The notes: generated by a model not told the origin, from the sequence alone. A DNA stretch of 35,719 nucleotides from UBA6382 sp963600315 (GCA_963600315.1 CAVCAW010000049.1:1-35719), one strand, 5' to 3'. Positions 25,207 to 34,676 are shown, numbered from the stretch's first letter. Made by a program: numbers and translations.

Positions 25207-25788
25207 TTACATCAAGACGGCTCCACCTCGTTGAAGTTCGTGCATAGTCTTGGGCGGACGTTTCACCACTTTTATCTTCAGGCTTTCCGATGTGCATTTT
25301 TTGCTATAGGTTTTGCCTTGGCGGTCAAACGGACTATCGAAACCAAAGAAATCATCGAAAGGCGAGTAGCGACGATTGCGCACCACTTCCTCAAGGCCTA
25401 CATTATATCTGCGCTGCGGAAAGACAAGGGTACCATCGCTACGAGATGCCACCACAAATTGTTCGGCTACGACAGAATAATATCGTTTGCCTTCGTATGC
25501 AGAAATCTGCTGCGTAAGACGTCGGTTGGCACCATACGCCCTTACACTGGCATCCTTGATTTCAGGGACATTCTTGTCGAGATTCTCAACCTTAGTAAGC
25601 GAAAGGTTAGAATATAGAGTCAGCGTAACCAAAACACTGTCACCCTCTATCAAGTCTTTGCCCGAATTGGACACCGTTGCCACTGCGAACAATTTCACGT
25701 CGTCGTCATCGGCATTGTTGTCAGTGCCAAAGGCGGGTGTCGCAAGCAGAAGCATCGCTATTATAAGAAAATTTAGAATATTTTTCAT
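25207..25788 (-). CDS. Short BatD-like exported protein
   Basis: A 193-residue protein with a signal peptide ending TPAFG. Its middle resembles the repeated beta-domain of BatD: EGDSVLVTLTLYSN, a YYSVVAEQFVVASRSDGTLVFPQ segment (shown to its conserved core) and the aromatic motif SPFDDFFGFDSPFD. Full BatD proteins are about 600 residues with a membrane anchor and lie in bat operons; this one has neither anchor nor bat neighbours. It starts 3 bases after nadE. The role is unknown; the family link is by motif. Confidence 0.65.
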   Translation of the reverse strand: MKNILNFLIIAMLLLATPAFGTDNNADDDDVKLFAVATVSNSGKDLIEGDSVLVTLTLYSNLSLTKVENLDKNVPEIKDASVRAYGANRRLTQQISAYEGKRYYSVVAEQFVVASRSDGTLVFPQRRYNVGLEEVVRNRRYSPFDDFFGFDSPFDRQGKTYSKKCTSESLKIKVVKRPPKTMHELQRGGAVLM

Positions 25789-25791
25789 ACG

Positions 25792-27759
25792 TCACTGTAT
25801 TTCGTCTGTTTCATTTTTCGTTGCACTCACTTCGCCGTCAAGTTGTGCTAGCCACTCAGCGGAACAGGCATCGCTCGGCATACGCCAATCGCCACGAGGC
25901 GAAAGCGAACACGAGCCTACTTTAGGTCCATCGGGCAAGCAACTGCGTTTGTACTGCTGCTTGAAGAAGCGGTCGACAAATATTCTTAGCCAATGCGCCA
26001 CTGTTTGATTGTCGTAGACACCCCTGAAAGCAGTGGTAGCAAGATACTGAATCTTCTTAGCGGAAAACCCATGGCGCAGCAAGCAGTAGAGGAAGAAGTC
26101 GTGGAGTTCGTAGGGGCCCACAATATCTTCTGTCTTTTGCATGATGTTGTCGTGGTCATCAGCCGGTAGAAGTTCGGGACTGATAGGAGTGTCGGCGATG
26201 TCTTGCAATATTGTGGCACAAGGGTTGTCTGACATATTATTAGCCGTCCACACGACGAGATGTCGCACAAGGGTCTTGGGCACCGACACATTCACTCCAT
26301 ACATTGACATATGGTCACCGTTGTAGGTAGCCCACCCCAATGCGAGTTCGCTCAAATCGCCTGTGCCTACTACAATACCATTCATTTGGTTGGCAGCGTC
26401 CATGAGTATCTGTGTTCGTTCGCGAGCCTGCGAATTTTCATAGATAACATCTTTCACTGTCGGGTCATGCCCCAAATCAAGGAAATGCTGTTGACATGCA
26501 TCAGCTATGCCGATTTCACGAATAGTGATACCTAGCGCCTTCATTAAGTTGGTGGCATTAGTATAGGTGCGGCTAGTCGTTCCAAAGCCAGGCATAGTGA
26601 TACCCACGATGCTCTTGCGCGGACGGCCTAGTCTGTCACAAGCCTTAACACACACCAGTAGTGCCAACGTGGAATCAAGCCCTCCACTGATGCCGACTAC
26701 TAGGGTCTGACACCCTATGTGCTGCAGGCGTTTAGCCAAGCCCTCAACCTGTATATTGAAAATCTCCTCACAGCGCAGGTCAAGTTCCTCGCCTTGGGGC
26801 ACAAAGGGATGCGGGTCTATATAGCGGGTCAACGTTTCATCGAAGTTAGCGAAAGCAGTCTGCTGTATGCAGAACACATTGTAAGCTTTAAGGTCTACTT
26901 GCGCTGCTGATGTTGTAAATGTAGTATTCTTGCGACGTTCGGAACGCATACATTCCACGTCAATCTCGCTAACAACAAGCTGCGGTTCAAGACTAAAGCG
27001 CTTTCCTTCGACTAGCAACTTGCCGTTTTCATATATCATAGCGTTGCCGCTGAACACGAGGTCTTGGGTACTTTCGCCGTAACCGCTGCCCGAATATACA
27101 TAGCCGCACAAGCAACGAGCACTCTGCTGAGCAAGCAGATTCTTGAGATAATTATGTTTCCCGATACTCTCGTTAGACGCACTAAGATTGAACACCATAT
27201 CGGCACCAGCCAAAGTGTGTCGACTACTTGGCGGAATGGGCGCCCACACGTCTTCACAAAGTTCTATGCCAAAGCTGTAAGATGGCGTCTCGAAAATTGC
27301 ATTGGCACTGACAACAACATTTTGTCCCGCCAAATGCACTGTTTCGTTGGTCAAACCGCAACCAGAGGCAAACCAACGCATTTCGTAGAACTCGTTATAG
27401 TTAGGCAAGTAGGTCTTTGGAACAAGCCCAATAATCTTGCCCTGGTGAAGCACTGCTGCACAATTGAGCAACATGCCACGGCAACTAACGGGCAAACCCA
27501 CGATTACCACAACTTTAAGTTGGCGCGTATAGTCAGCAAGCTGCATCAGCGAAATCTCGGCTTTGTCAAGCAGCAACTGCGAGGCAAACAAATCTTGACA
27601 GGTGTATGAAGTGATGCAGAGCTCGGGAAAACAAACCACTTCCACTCCTTGTGATTCTGCCTCAGAGACAAGTTCCTTAATCTTCGCTGTGTTGTATTCG
27701 CAGTCAGCTACCCTGACTGCGGGAATTGCCGATGCGACTTTTACGAAACCATAGTTCAT
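25792..27759 (-). CDS. nadE: Glutamine-dependent NAD+ synthetase
   Basis: A 655-residue cytoplasmic enzyme that amidates nicotinic acid adenine dinucleotide to NAD+ using glutamine and ATP. The N-terminal nitrilase-type glutaminase domain has the triad Glu46 (FPELCIT), Lys114 (VPKTYLPNY) and Cys167 (IELCEDVW). The C-terminal synthetase domain has the ATP loop SGGLDS at 357-362. It follows the nucleoside kinase gene by 18 bases and is 3 bases before the BatD-like gene. Confidence 0.95.
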   Translation of the reverse strand: MNYGFVKVASAIPAVRVADCEYNTAKIKELVSEAESQGVEVVCFPELCITSYTCQDLFASQLLLDKAEISLMQLADYTRQLKVVVIVGLPVSCRGMLLNCAAVLHQGKIIGLVPKTYLPNYNEFYEMRWFASGCGLTNETVHLAGQNVVVSANAIFETPSYSFGIELCEDVWAPIPPSSRHTLAGADMVFNLSASNESIGKHNYLKNLLAQQSARCLCGYVYSGSGYGESTQDLVFSGNAMIYENGKLLVEGKRFSLEPQLVVSEIDVECMRSERRKNTTFTTSAAQVDLKAYNVFCIQQTAFANFDETLTRYIDPHPFVPQGEELDLRCEEIFNIQVEGLAKRLQHIGCQTLVVGISGGLDSTLALLVCVKACDRLGRPRKSIVGITMPGFGTTSRTYTNATNLMKALGITIREIGIADACQQHFLDLGHDPTVKDVIYENSQARERTQILMDAANQMNGIVVGTGDLSELALGWATYNGDHMSMYGVNVSVPKTLVRHLVVWTANNMSDNPCATILQDIADTPISPELLPADDHDNIMQKTEDIVGPYELHDFFLYCLLRHGFSAKKIQYLATTAFRGVYDNQTVAHWLRIFVDRFFKQQYKRSCLPDGPKVGSCSLSPRGDWRMPSDACSAEWLAQLDGEVSATKNETDEIQ

Positions 27760-27777
27760 TATCTATTTGTTTTATGT

Positions 27778-29436
27778 TCAATATTTGAAACTGCTGCCAC
27801 CCAAAAATTCCCTAAGCAACGACACTGACGGCAGATTGCTCGTGTCTATGGGATTAATAAACTTCAAGAATTTTATTAGGCGATGCGCTTCACTGAATTC
27901 GGGGCAATTCTCAGGCACTTGTTCAAGAAGTGGCAAAGCCTGAGTGCGCAGTCCAGCAAGTTCAAACAGCAAGGCTGAGTTAAACATCACGTCGGCCTCC
28001 TCCTGATAAGGGAAAATCCATTTTCGTTCGCCACGCCCCACGCTGGGCCACCGTCTTATGGTGTCTACAGCAGAGTAGCCTCTATATTTATGGTCACGCA
28101 CAATGCGGCGCAACAGTCGGTTGTCAGTAGTTGATATGCAGTTTTGATCATCCAGCTGTATGGTTGTCAATGCCGACACATAAATCTTGAATTTCAGAGA
28201 GTCATTTATCGTTTCTGTCAATTTGGGATTGAGCGCATGTATACCCTCCATTATCAGGACATCGTTGGGGAGCAACTTCATCTTCTTGCCGCTGGGAACG
28301 CTCTCGCCGGTCTGGAAATCATAGTGAGGAAGTTCAACCTCCTTGCCTTCGAAGAGGCTTGACAAATGTTCTGCCAACAGCGGCAAGTTCAGCGCATTGA
28401 TGGATTCAAAATCATAATTGCCGTCGGCATCAAGAGGGGTCTCATTGCGAGGCAAGAAATATTCGTCCATGGATATGGGGAATGGGCGCATACCGCTCAC
28501 TGCAAGTTGAATGCTCAGACGCTTGCTAAACGTAGTTTTTCCGCTTGAGGAAGGTCCTGATACAAGCACTAGCCTCACGGTCTTTTTTGCCTTGATAGCT
28601 TCAACAATGTGACAAATCCTGTTTTCTTGCAGAGCCTCCGACACGTTTATTATGTCGCTTATATAACCTTTGGCACTATATTCATTCAATTCGCCTATAG
28701 TGCGCAAAGAGACGAGGTCTTGCCAGCGGTGGTTCTCATTGAACACCTCCAGCATTTTGTCTTGTTTCGTGATGGGCATAAGCTTTCCCGCACATGACGG
28801 ATTGGGCAATCGCAACAATATCCCATCGTGATAGGACTCCACACCATAGAGAGCGACATAGCCAGTTGAGGGACACATGTCGCTAAAAAAATATCCAGGA
28901 TAACCGTCAAGAGTAAAATAAGTGGTATACAAGCTAGTGACTGAGCGGAGCAATCTTGCCTTGTTCACCATGCCAGCTTTCTCAAAAACCTCTATAGCAC
29001 GTTCTCTTGGACAAACCTCTCTCTTAATCGGCAAATTAGCGGCTATTATACTGTCCATGCGCTTGCGAATATCTGCAATGTTCACTTTAGTCTGTCCGAC
29101 ATGCCTCAAACTGATATAATATCCGTTGGAGACTGGGGCTTCTACCGCAATGTGAACACCCTCATAGAGATCCTCCACGGACTTTGCGAGCACAAACAGC
29201 AGTGTGCGCGTATAAGTGCGCATTCCTGAAGAATCAGTAATGTCAAGAAACTCTACGTCAGAGTTATTGTAGAGCCGTGCGTCCAGTCCACACGATCTAT
29301 TGTTGACCTTGGCTGAAACTGCGGGATATTTCAACGACGGCGCAATCTGAGCATACAAGTCAAGCAAATTGCACCCTTGTGGTGTCTCATAAGTTCTGCC
29401 GTCATTGATGCAGCGTATCGTTAGCATGGCATCCAT
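27778..29436 (-). CDS. Uridine-kinase-like nucleoside kinase fused to threonyl-tRNA-synthetase-like editing domains
   Basis: A 552-residue fusion. Residues 1-70 resemble a TGS domain and about 75-250 the threonyl-tRNA synthetase second additional domain. From about 285 there is a P-loop kinase with GPSSSGKTT (294-302), DEYFLPRNETPLD and the base-proximal HYDFQTGE. No aminoacylation core is present, so it is not a tRNA synthetase. The architecture is known across Bacteroidetes and Thermotogae, usually annotated as nucleoside or uridine kinase. It starts 7 bases after the OmpH-like gene. The substrate is inferred. Confidence 0.88.
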   Translation of the reverse strand: MDAMLTIRCINDGRTYETPQGCNLLDLYAQIAPSLKYPAVSAKVNNRSCGLDARLYNNSDVEFLDITDSSGMRTYTRTLLFVLAKSVEDLYEGVHIAVEAPVSNGYYISLRHVGQTKVNIADIRKRMDSIIAANLPIKREVCPRERAIEVFEKAGMVNKARLLRSVTSLYTTYFTLDGYPGYFFSDMCPSTGYVALYGVESYHDGILLRLPNPSCAGKLMPITKQDKMLEVFNENHRWQDLVSLRTIGELNEYSAKGYISDIINVSEALQENRICHIVEAIKAKKTVRLVLVSGPSSSGKTTFSKRLSIQLAVSGMRPFPISMDEYFLPRNETPLDADGNYDFESINALNLPLLAEHLSSLFEGKEVELPHYDFQTGESVPSGKKMKLLPNDVLIMEGIHALNPKLTETINDSLKFKIYVSALTTIQLDDQNCISTTDNRLLRRIVRDHKYRGYSAVDTIRRWPSVGRGERKWIFPYQEEADVMFNSALLFELAGLRTQALPLLEQVPENCPEFSEAHRLIKFLKFINPIDTSNLPSVSLLREFLGGSSFKY

Positions 29437-29443
29437 ACACGTA

Positions 29444-30034
29444 TCACTTTGCCTTATACCTCTTGTTGAGACCGTCTATGACGTCTTTTGTAATGTCGCA
29501 CTTAGGGTCAGCCAAAAGAATATTGTCGTTAGAGCGTGCAAGAATCAGGGTGTAACCAGCGGTCTTATTGTAGGACTGAAGGAAATTGTTCACTGAGTCA
29601 TGAAGAGCCTCGTTGTACTTGGCCTGTTCCTTCTGAAACTCTTCCGTAAGGTTCGCCTGCAAAGTCTGTATCTGAGCCTGCTTGTTCTGCAAAGAAGTCT
29701 GAATCTTCAGAGCTTGCTCCTCAGTGATAGTTTTCTTCTGAATCTTGTCTTGAAACTCAGCCATCTCCTTTTGCAGAGCAACACCCTTGTTGTTCAAAGT
29801 GTTGTTGATGCTAGCACTCTTCTTCTCGAGCAATTGGCTACAGTCAAGGTAATATTGGTATTGCGTCATCAAGGAGTCAAGATCCACAAAAGCTATTGTC
29901 ATTCCTTTTTCCACCTGACTAGCACTGGTTTGTTTGGTCTTTTTACTACCATTCGATTGGCTACCGCCGCACGATGCGGCTACCGCTACCACAAGAGCCA
30001 CAATCATGGCTGAGAGGAGATTCGTTTTCTTCAT
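29444..30034 (-). CDS. OmpH/Skp-family lipoprotein
   Basis: A 196-residue protein with lipobox AASC (Cys22), then a Ser/Lys-rich linker and an OmpH/Skp domain: IAFVDLDSLMTQYQYY, a long Gln/Lys/Glu-rich coiled coil (about 70-140), and GYTLILARSNDNILLADP. Skp-type proteins hold unfolded outer-membrane proteins in the periplasm. Lipid anchoring is less usual for Skp. It is in the operon ahead of the kinase gene. Confidence 0.85.
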   Translation of the reverse strand: MKKTNLLSAMIVALVVAVAASCGGSQSNGSKKTKQTSASQVEKGMTIAFVDLDSLMTQYQYYLDCSQLLEKKSASINNTLNNKGVALQKEMAEFQDKIQKKTITEEQALKIQTSLQNKQAQIQTLQANLTEEFQKEQAKYNEALHDSVNNFLQSYNKTAGYTLILARSNDNILLADPKCDITKDVIDGLNKRYKAK

Positions 30035-30126
30035 TATTAGTACAAGTATAATTAGTTTTCCAAATCAAGAATTAAGTCATTGTTAAGAATCCTGTTGTTC
30101 TTCAAGTTTTATGCTGTTCATCAGGG

Positions 30127-30336
30127 TCAATCAGAATGTTCCTTTATCTTTAGTCCACCATTGAGTCTCGCCTGACGGTCTTGGCTTTTCACGCAACCTA
30201 TGCCTCTACGCTCCATGTGCGGATTACCCTCCACATGGGTATGCACAAACTCTTTTTTGCCAAAAAGCAATCTAACACACAGCAACAAAACGGCGAATGC
30301 AATAATTAACAGAACCAATACAATTTCTTTAAGCAT
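30127..30336 (-). CDS. Small single-pass membrane protein
   Basis: A 69-residue protein. Residues 5-24 form a membrane helix (IVLVLLIIAFAVLLLCVRLL), followed by a basic, His-containing tail with RRGIGCVKSQDRQARLN. I recall small proteins with this GIGC..SQDREAR-type tail as conserved in Bacteroidales, function unknown. It is the first gene of the 30336-25207 run, with a promoter motif upstream. Confidence 0.75.
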   Translation of the reverse strand: MLKEIVLVLLIIAFAVLLLCVRLLFGKKEFVHTHVEGNPHMERRGIGCVKSQDRQARLNGGLKIKEHSD

Positions 30337-30399
30337 TTATTTGTATTTTTGCTTTCGGTTGTGATTATGAAGAGCCCGGCTTTCGCCCTTTTAATGGTG

Positions 30400-30407
30400 C
30401 AAAGATA
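30400..30407 (-). promoter_or_regulatory. Candidate -7 element for the 30336-25207 gene run
   Basis: TATCTTTG on the minus strand matches TAnnTTTG about 65 bases before the first gene. The nearest TTG -33 candidates are 16 or 22 bases away, so the box is only partly supported. Confidence 0.5.
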
Positions 30408-30534
30408 ACTTTTTATTGATTTGCAACCCCAAGTTTTCTATGTTATTTAATCTTAAAACGACAATTAGGACTCGCCCTCTGGGAAGAAGCACTATAGACA
30501 GCGAAAACAAAAACATTTCAAATCCATTATAACC

Positions 30535-31986
30535 ATGTCAGAAATCACACTACAGCCCAAAGCAGTATTCGACTGCTTTGCTGAAATCAACAAAATCCCG
30601 CGCCCTTCGCACAAAGAACAGGAAATTGGCGCTTTTCTCGTAAACTACGGCAAGAAGCTCAACCTTGAGACATTGCAAGACGCCACAGGAAACGTACTAA
30701 TACGCAAACCCGCCACCAAAGGATACGAAGGGCTCAAGACTACCGTGCTGCAAAGCCATATGGACATGGTGTGCGAGAAGGAAGCTGGAGTGGATTTCGA
30801 TTTCACAAAAGACCCCATACAGACTTACATTGATGGTGAATGGCTCAAAGCCAAAGGCACAACCCTAGGAGCCGATGATGGAATCGGTGTTGCCATGCAG
30901 ATGGCCATTTTGGCTGACAATACCATTGAACACGGTCCTCTCGAGTGCCTGTTTACCGTATGTGAGGAGGAAGGACTAAACGGAGCCATGGGACTAGAGC
31001 CAGGTTTCATGAAGGCAGACTACCTTATAAACCTAGACTCGGAAGACGAAGGTCTTGTGTATGTAAGCTGCGCCGGCGGAGCCAACACCAAGGTGTCATT
31101 CTGCGCAAATCTAGAAGAAACCCCAACAAATCAGTTCTTCTTCAAAATTCAAATAAGCGGTCTCACAGGCGGACATTCCGGCGACGACATCGAGAAGAAA
31201 CGTGCCAATGCCAACAAGTTGCTCGCACGTTTGCTTGACACCTTCAAAAAATATGACATTCGCATAGCCGACATACAAGCCGGTGGACTTCACAATGCCA
31301 TCCCTCGTGACGGATTTGCCATAGCATGCGTTCCGCAACAACACAAGGAAAATTTGAGAGTGGACTTCAATATCATGGTTGCTGAATTTGAAGAAGAATT
31401 CTCCGTCACTGAGAAAAACATGCTGTTCAAATTGGAAAGCACAGAACCTCAAGCCAAAGTAATCGACAAAACCACCACCGACAATCTGCTGACAGCACTC
31501 GTCAGCGTACCCAACGGAGTCCTCGCCATGGACCAAAACATTCCCAACTTCGTAGAGACATCATCCAACCTCGCCAGCATTCACCTCAACGGCAACTCTG
31601 TTGACATCGTGACCAGCCAGCGCTCCAACATCATGAGCGCACGCAAGAACGCATCGGCAATGGTGCGAGGCGTATTCTCGTTGGCTGGAGCTAATGTAGA
31701 AACAGGCGAAGGCTATCCCGGATGGAAACTTGACCCCAACAGTCCACTGCTGAGCATCACCGTCGATGCCTACAAGCGGCTCTTCGGCAAAGACCCCGAG
31801 ATCAAGGCCATACACGCCGGACTCGAGTGCGGACTCTTCAGTCTCAAGTATCCACACGTTGACATGGTTTCTTTCGGACCGACTCTACGCGGTGTGCACT
31901 CGCCTGAGGAACGTCTACTCATTCCTACAGTGCAAAAAGTTTGGGATCATCTCGTTGAGATACTCAAAAATATTCCTGCAAAATAA
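30535..31986 (+). CDS. pepD: Aminoacyl-histidine dipeptidase (M20 family)
   Basis: A 483-residue cytosolic zinc peptidase that splits Xaa-His and other dipeptides. Visible metal and catalytic residues are His75 and Asp77 (QSHMDMVCE), Asp114/115 (GADDGIG), Glu144/145 (CEEEGLNG), Asp168 (NLDSEDEG) and the late His in GVHSPEER. Length and motifs match M20C PepD. It is divergent from the 30336 gene. No strong promoter or terminator was recognised around it. Confidence 0.95.
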   Translation: MSEITLQPKAVFDCFAEINKIPRPSHKEQEIGAFLVNYGKKLNLETLQDATGNVLIRKPATKGYEGLKTTVLQSHMDMVCEKEAGVDFDFTKDPIQTYIDGEWLKAKGTTLGADDGIGVAMQMAILADNTIEHGPLECLFTVCEEEGLNGAMGLEPGFMKADYLINLDSEDEGLVYVSCAGGANTKVSFCANLEETPTNQFFFKIQISGLTGGHSGDDIEKKRANANKLLARLLDTFKKYDIRIADIQAGGLHNAIPRDGFAIACVPQQHKENLRVDFNIMVAEFEEEFSVTEKNMLFKLESTEPQAKVIDKTTTDNLLTALVSVPNGVLAMDQNIPNFVETSSNLASIHLNGNSVDIVTSQRSNIMSARKNASAMVRGVFSLAGANVETGEGYPGWKLDPNSPLLSITVDAYKRLFGKDPEIKAIHAGLECGLFSLKYPHVDMVSFGPTLRGVHSPEERLLIPTVQKVWDHLVEILKNIPAK

Positions 31987-32122
31987 GGATTGCGTCTCCA
32001 ATAAGTCCTATAAACTAATTAAACAAATCTCTTTGCAACAGATTGAGCCACATGGCGAACTGACAGCATAAAGGACACATCACAGGACACACTGACATAA
32101 TAACTCTCATTTACTACACTTT

Positions 32123-33052
32123 ATAAAAAAAGTCTGTTTTTTACTCGCAGCATTACTCACTGTCAGCTATACTGCAGCACAGCGCAAGGTGGTAGTTGTG
32201 GAAACACCGACAACTCAAAACCAAGACGAAGGAATGGTTTTGAAAAGAAAAGTGGCAATAGGTCGCTTCTCCAATGAATCACAATATGCCAAAGGCATTT
32301 TCTACGACAAAGACAATGACCCCATGGGCAAGCAAGCTCTTGACATCTTGTCATCCAAATTGGCTGCTTCAGGAAAGTTCCTCTTACTCGAGCGCAGCGA
32401 TCTTGGGACTTTATTGGAAGAATGTCAAAAAAGCGGAGGGGGCTCAGCAGCTATTGGAGCTGACTATATGATAACAGGCTCCATTACTGAGTATGGAAGG
32501 AAAAGCACTGGCAAAAATGGCGTATTCTCCTCTCAAAAAACACAAGCAGCAGAGGCAGCCGTATCAATACGTCTTGTAGACGTATCCTCAGGACTCATCA
32601 TTTACTCCGATGAAGCAAAAGGATCTGCGGAACTCACGACAAAAACCACACTGGGAGTCGGCGGGACAGCTAGTTTTGATGCCACCCTTAGCGACAAAGC
32701 TATCTCTGAAGCCATAGGGCAATTGGTAGAAAACGTCATTAACAAGTGTACCAACAGCCCATGGAAGACCTACCTACTCTCATGCGATGACGAGGCAACC
32801 CTCATTGCAGGCGGCAAAAGTCAAGGCATAAAGGAAGGTATGGAATTTGCGGTCTTGACAAAAGGAAAGAAAGTCAAGAACCCGCAAACAGGTATCATGA
32901 TTACCCTGCCAGGCAAACAAGTCGGTACGGCAAAGGTTATCTCCACTGGTGGCGACACTCCCGAAACAGAGTATTCCTTTGTAGAACTGACCACCTCAGA
33001 GAAGATTGATTCGTCAACAATGGACAACTACGTAATAGAACAGAAAAAATGA
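32123..33052 (+). CDS. CsgG-like secreted/outer-membrane assembly protein, apparent AUA start
   Basis: A CsgG-family domain protein: VAIGRFSNES, LSSKLAASGKFLLLERSDL, IGADYMITGSITEYG and AAVSIRLVDVSSGLIIYSDE. The first standard start codon in frame is GTG 32189, but that removes the signal peptide. The codons just upstream (32123-32188) read IKKVCFLLAALLTVSYTAAQ then RK, a textbook signal peptide with ATA where ATG is expected; an in-frame TGA at 32093 and no other start precede it. I therefore annotate from ATA (309 residues). Unlike E. coli CsgG it lacks a lipobox Cys. It overlaps the next gene by ATGA. It may form a pore or scaffold with the lipoproteins downstream. Confidence 0.75.
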   Translation: MKKVCFLLAALLTVSYTAAQRKVVVVETPTTQNQDEGMVLKRKVAIGRFSNESQYAKGIFYDKDNDPMGKQALDILSSKLAASGKFLLLERSDLGTLLEECQKSGGGSAAIGADYMITGSITEYGRKSTGKNGVFSSQKTQAAEAAVSIRLVDVSSGLIIYSDEAKGSAELTTKTTLGVGGTASFDATLSDKAISEAIGQLVENVINKCTNSPWKTYLLSCDDEATLIAGGKSQGIKEGMEFAVLTKGKKVKNPQTGIMITLPGKQVGTAKVISTGGDTPETEYSFVELTTSEKIDSSTMDNYVIEQKK

Positions 33053-33381
33053 AAAAAATATTTTTGATGCTGATACCCTTACTCATAGCAGGGTGTCGTG
33101 CTCACCTTCCTGTAGCCCAGGAAAGCGGCAAAGAAGACATAGCCTTTCTACTTTTCGTAAGCGACGGGCAATATGCAGGTGATTCCGTGCAAGTAAAGAT
33201 TGACGAAGCGACACCATTCACAGCAAAGGTTATTAAACAGAAGAAATCCAACAGGCGCGGAGTTCAATATGGAGTATCTGTAGGTGCCAAAAACCTTATC
33301 ATAACACATGAAGGCAAAATCCTCTATCAGAAGAAAATATTTCTATCGACTCAAGAAGTTAAACAAATAATCCTACCATGA
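33049..33381 (+). CDS. Small lipoprotein of the CsgG/DUF4810/DUF799 operon
   Basis: A 110-residue lipoprotein with lipobox IAGC (Cys16). The mature part is small and beta-rich (IAFLLFVSDGQYAGDSVQVKID, shown only to its hydrophobic pattern; NLIITHEGKILYQKKIFL). I do not recognise a named family. It overlaps csgG and the DUF4810 gene by 4 bases each, so translation is probably coupled. Confidence 0.75.
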   Translation: MKKIFLMLIPLLIAGCRAHLPVAQESGKEDIAFLLFVSDGQYAGDSVQVKIDEATPFTAKVIKQKKSNRRGVQYGVSVGAKNLIITHEGKILYQKKIFLSTQEVKQIILP

Positions 33382-33728
33382 TGAAGAAAATAATATTTGC
33401 AATTGGCGTCACAGCTATCTCCCTCTCTTCATGCAACACACCACAAACACTTTATTCATGGTATAACTATGAGGATGCAACCTACCAATACAACAAGAAG
33501 AAAACCGATGACTTAAAACTGAAAATGACGGAGGAATATCTCAAGATAATCCAAAAGCAAAAAGGCACACGTGGTGTTGTTCCTCCAGGGCTATATGCTG
33601 AATACGGCTACATCCTATACATAGGAGGTAAAAAAGAAGAGGGGCTAGATTTTCTCAAACAAGAAATAAAACTTTACCCTGAATCCGAAAGCTATGTATC
33701 ACGAATAATCAAACAACTCGAGAAATGA
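33378..33728 (+). CDS. DUF4810 lipoprotein
   Basis: A 116-residue lipoprotein (lipobox LSSC, Cys19). The mature part LYSWYNYEDATYQYNKK, PPGLYAEYGYILYIGG and a C-terminal helical YPESESYVSRII fits DUF4810, which elsewhere accompanies CsgG-like and DUF799 lipoproteins. A second ATG at 33381 is a possible start. It overlaps both neighbours by 4 bases. Confidence 0.82.
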   Translation: MMKKIIFAIGVTAISLSSCNTPQTLYSWYNYEDATYQYNKKKTDDLKLKMTEEYLKIIQKQKGTRGVVPPGLYAEYGYILYIGGKKEEGLDFLKQEIKLYPESESYVSRIIKQLEK

Positions 33729-34384
33729 AAAAAGCGCTTTTATATCTGATAGCAGCAATGGCTATGGTTTCGTGCTCTACTACCCAAAAGATTACTCTCG
33801 CCGAGCAATATCCATTGATGTATGAGGAAAAACCAGCATCAATTGTAATCATGCCACCCATAAACCAAACAACCCACGCTGAAGCCAAAGACTATTTCTA
33901 CTCTACGCTATACCAGCCATTGTGCGAGAAAGGATACTACGTATATTCTCCCTATCTGACAATGGAAATGTTTCAGCAAGAAAGCGCATACGACGCAGAA
34001 TTGTTCCTCAAGGGTGACCTCTCACAATTCAGAAACATTCTGGGCGCAGATGCCGCAATGTTCACGATTATCAAAGACTGGCGTCGAAACAACATCGTAG
34101 GAACTCTTACAGTAGACATAGAATACATACTTCGGTCAACTAAAACAGGAGAGACTCTCTACACCCGCGGAGGAAAAATCAGCTTGGACAAGAGTTCTGG
34201 CAACGGAATTCTCGGCATAATCAAGACTGCAATCAACACAGCTACAACCGACAAGGTAGTAGCTGGTCGCCAATGCAACGCATTTGTACTTTCCGACATG
34301 CCAGTAGGAAAATACTCTACTTTATACGGCAAAGACTCATCTATGTTGGCAGGAAAAGCTTACATCAAAGCTTCCGTAAAATAA
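33725..34384 (+). CDS. DUF799 (GNA1162-like) lipoprotein
   Basis: A 219-residue lipoprotein with lipobox MVSC (Cys17). SIVIMPPINQTTHAEAKDYF, the GYYVYSPYLTMEMFQQE segment and LGADAAMFTIIKDW match DUF799, the family of Neisseria GNA1162, which has a TolB-N-like fold. It completes a CsgG-DUF4810-DUF799 set also known from proteobacteria. The function of the set is not established. Confidence 0.85.
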   Translation: MKKALLYLIAAMAMVSCSTTQKITLAEQYPLMYEEKPASIVIMPPINQTTHAEAKDYFYSTLYQPLCEKGYYVYSPYLTMEMFQQESAYDAELFLKGDLSQFRNILGADAAMFTIIKDWRRNNIVGTLTVDIEYILRSTKTGETLYTRGGKISLDKSSGNGILGIIKTAINTATTDKVVAGRQCNAFVLSDMPVGKYSTLYGKDSSMLAGKAYIKASVK

Positions 34385-34411
34385 CACGCACCAACTAATC
34401 TTATATTGCAG

Positions 34412-34439
34412 GGCAGAAGAATCACATGATTCCTCTGCC
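34412..34439 (+). terminator. Terminator of the CsgG/DUF799 operon
   Basis: An 11-bp stem with one mismatch (34412-34422 with 34429-34439), loop of 6, followed by a short T-rich stretch, 28 bases after the DUF799 stop. Confidence 0.75.
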
Positions 34440-34676
34440 TTGTTATTATAACTATCATCTTTAGTTCCGCAAACGAATGAAACACGAAAATTGTAAAGAG
34501 ACAATCTAATCCGAAACGAAATCTATAAGTAAGTTACAACAAGAAATATAGTGAACTGCATACATGACTAAAAGCAAGAGATATTAACCACACACCATGA
34601 GGGTAACCTAATCCATTTAATAAGACGAATACATTATAATGGAAATGCAATCCAACTTTCAAAGCCTATAATTCCG

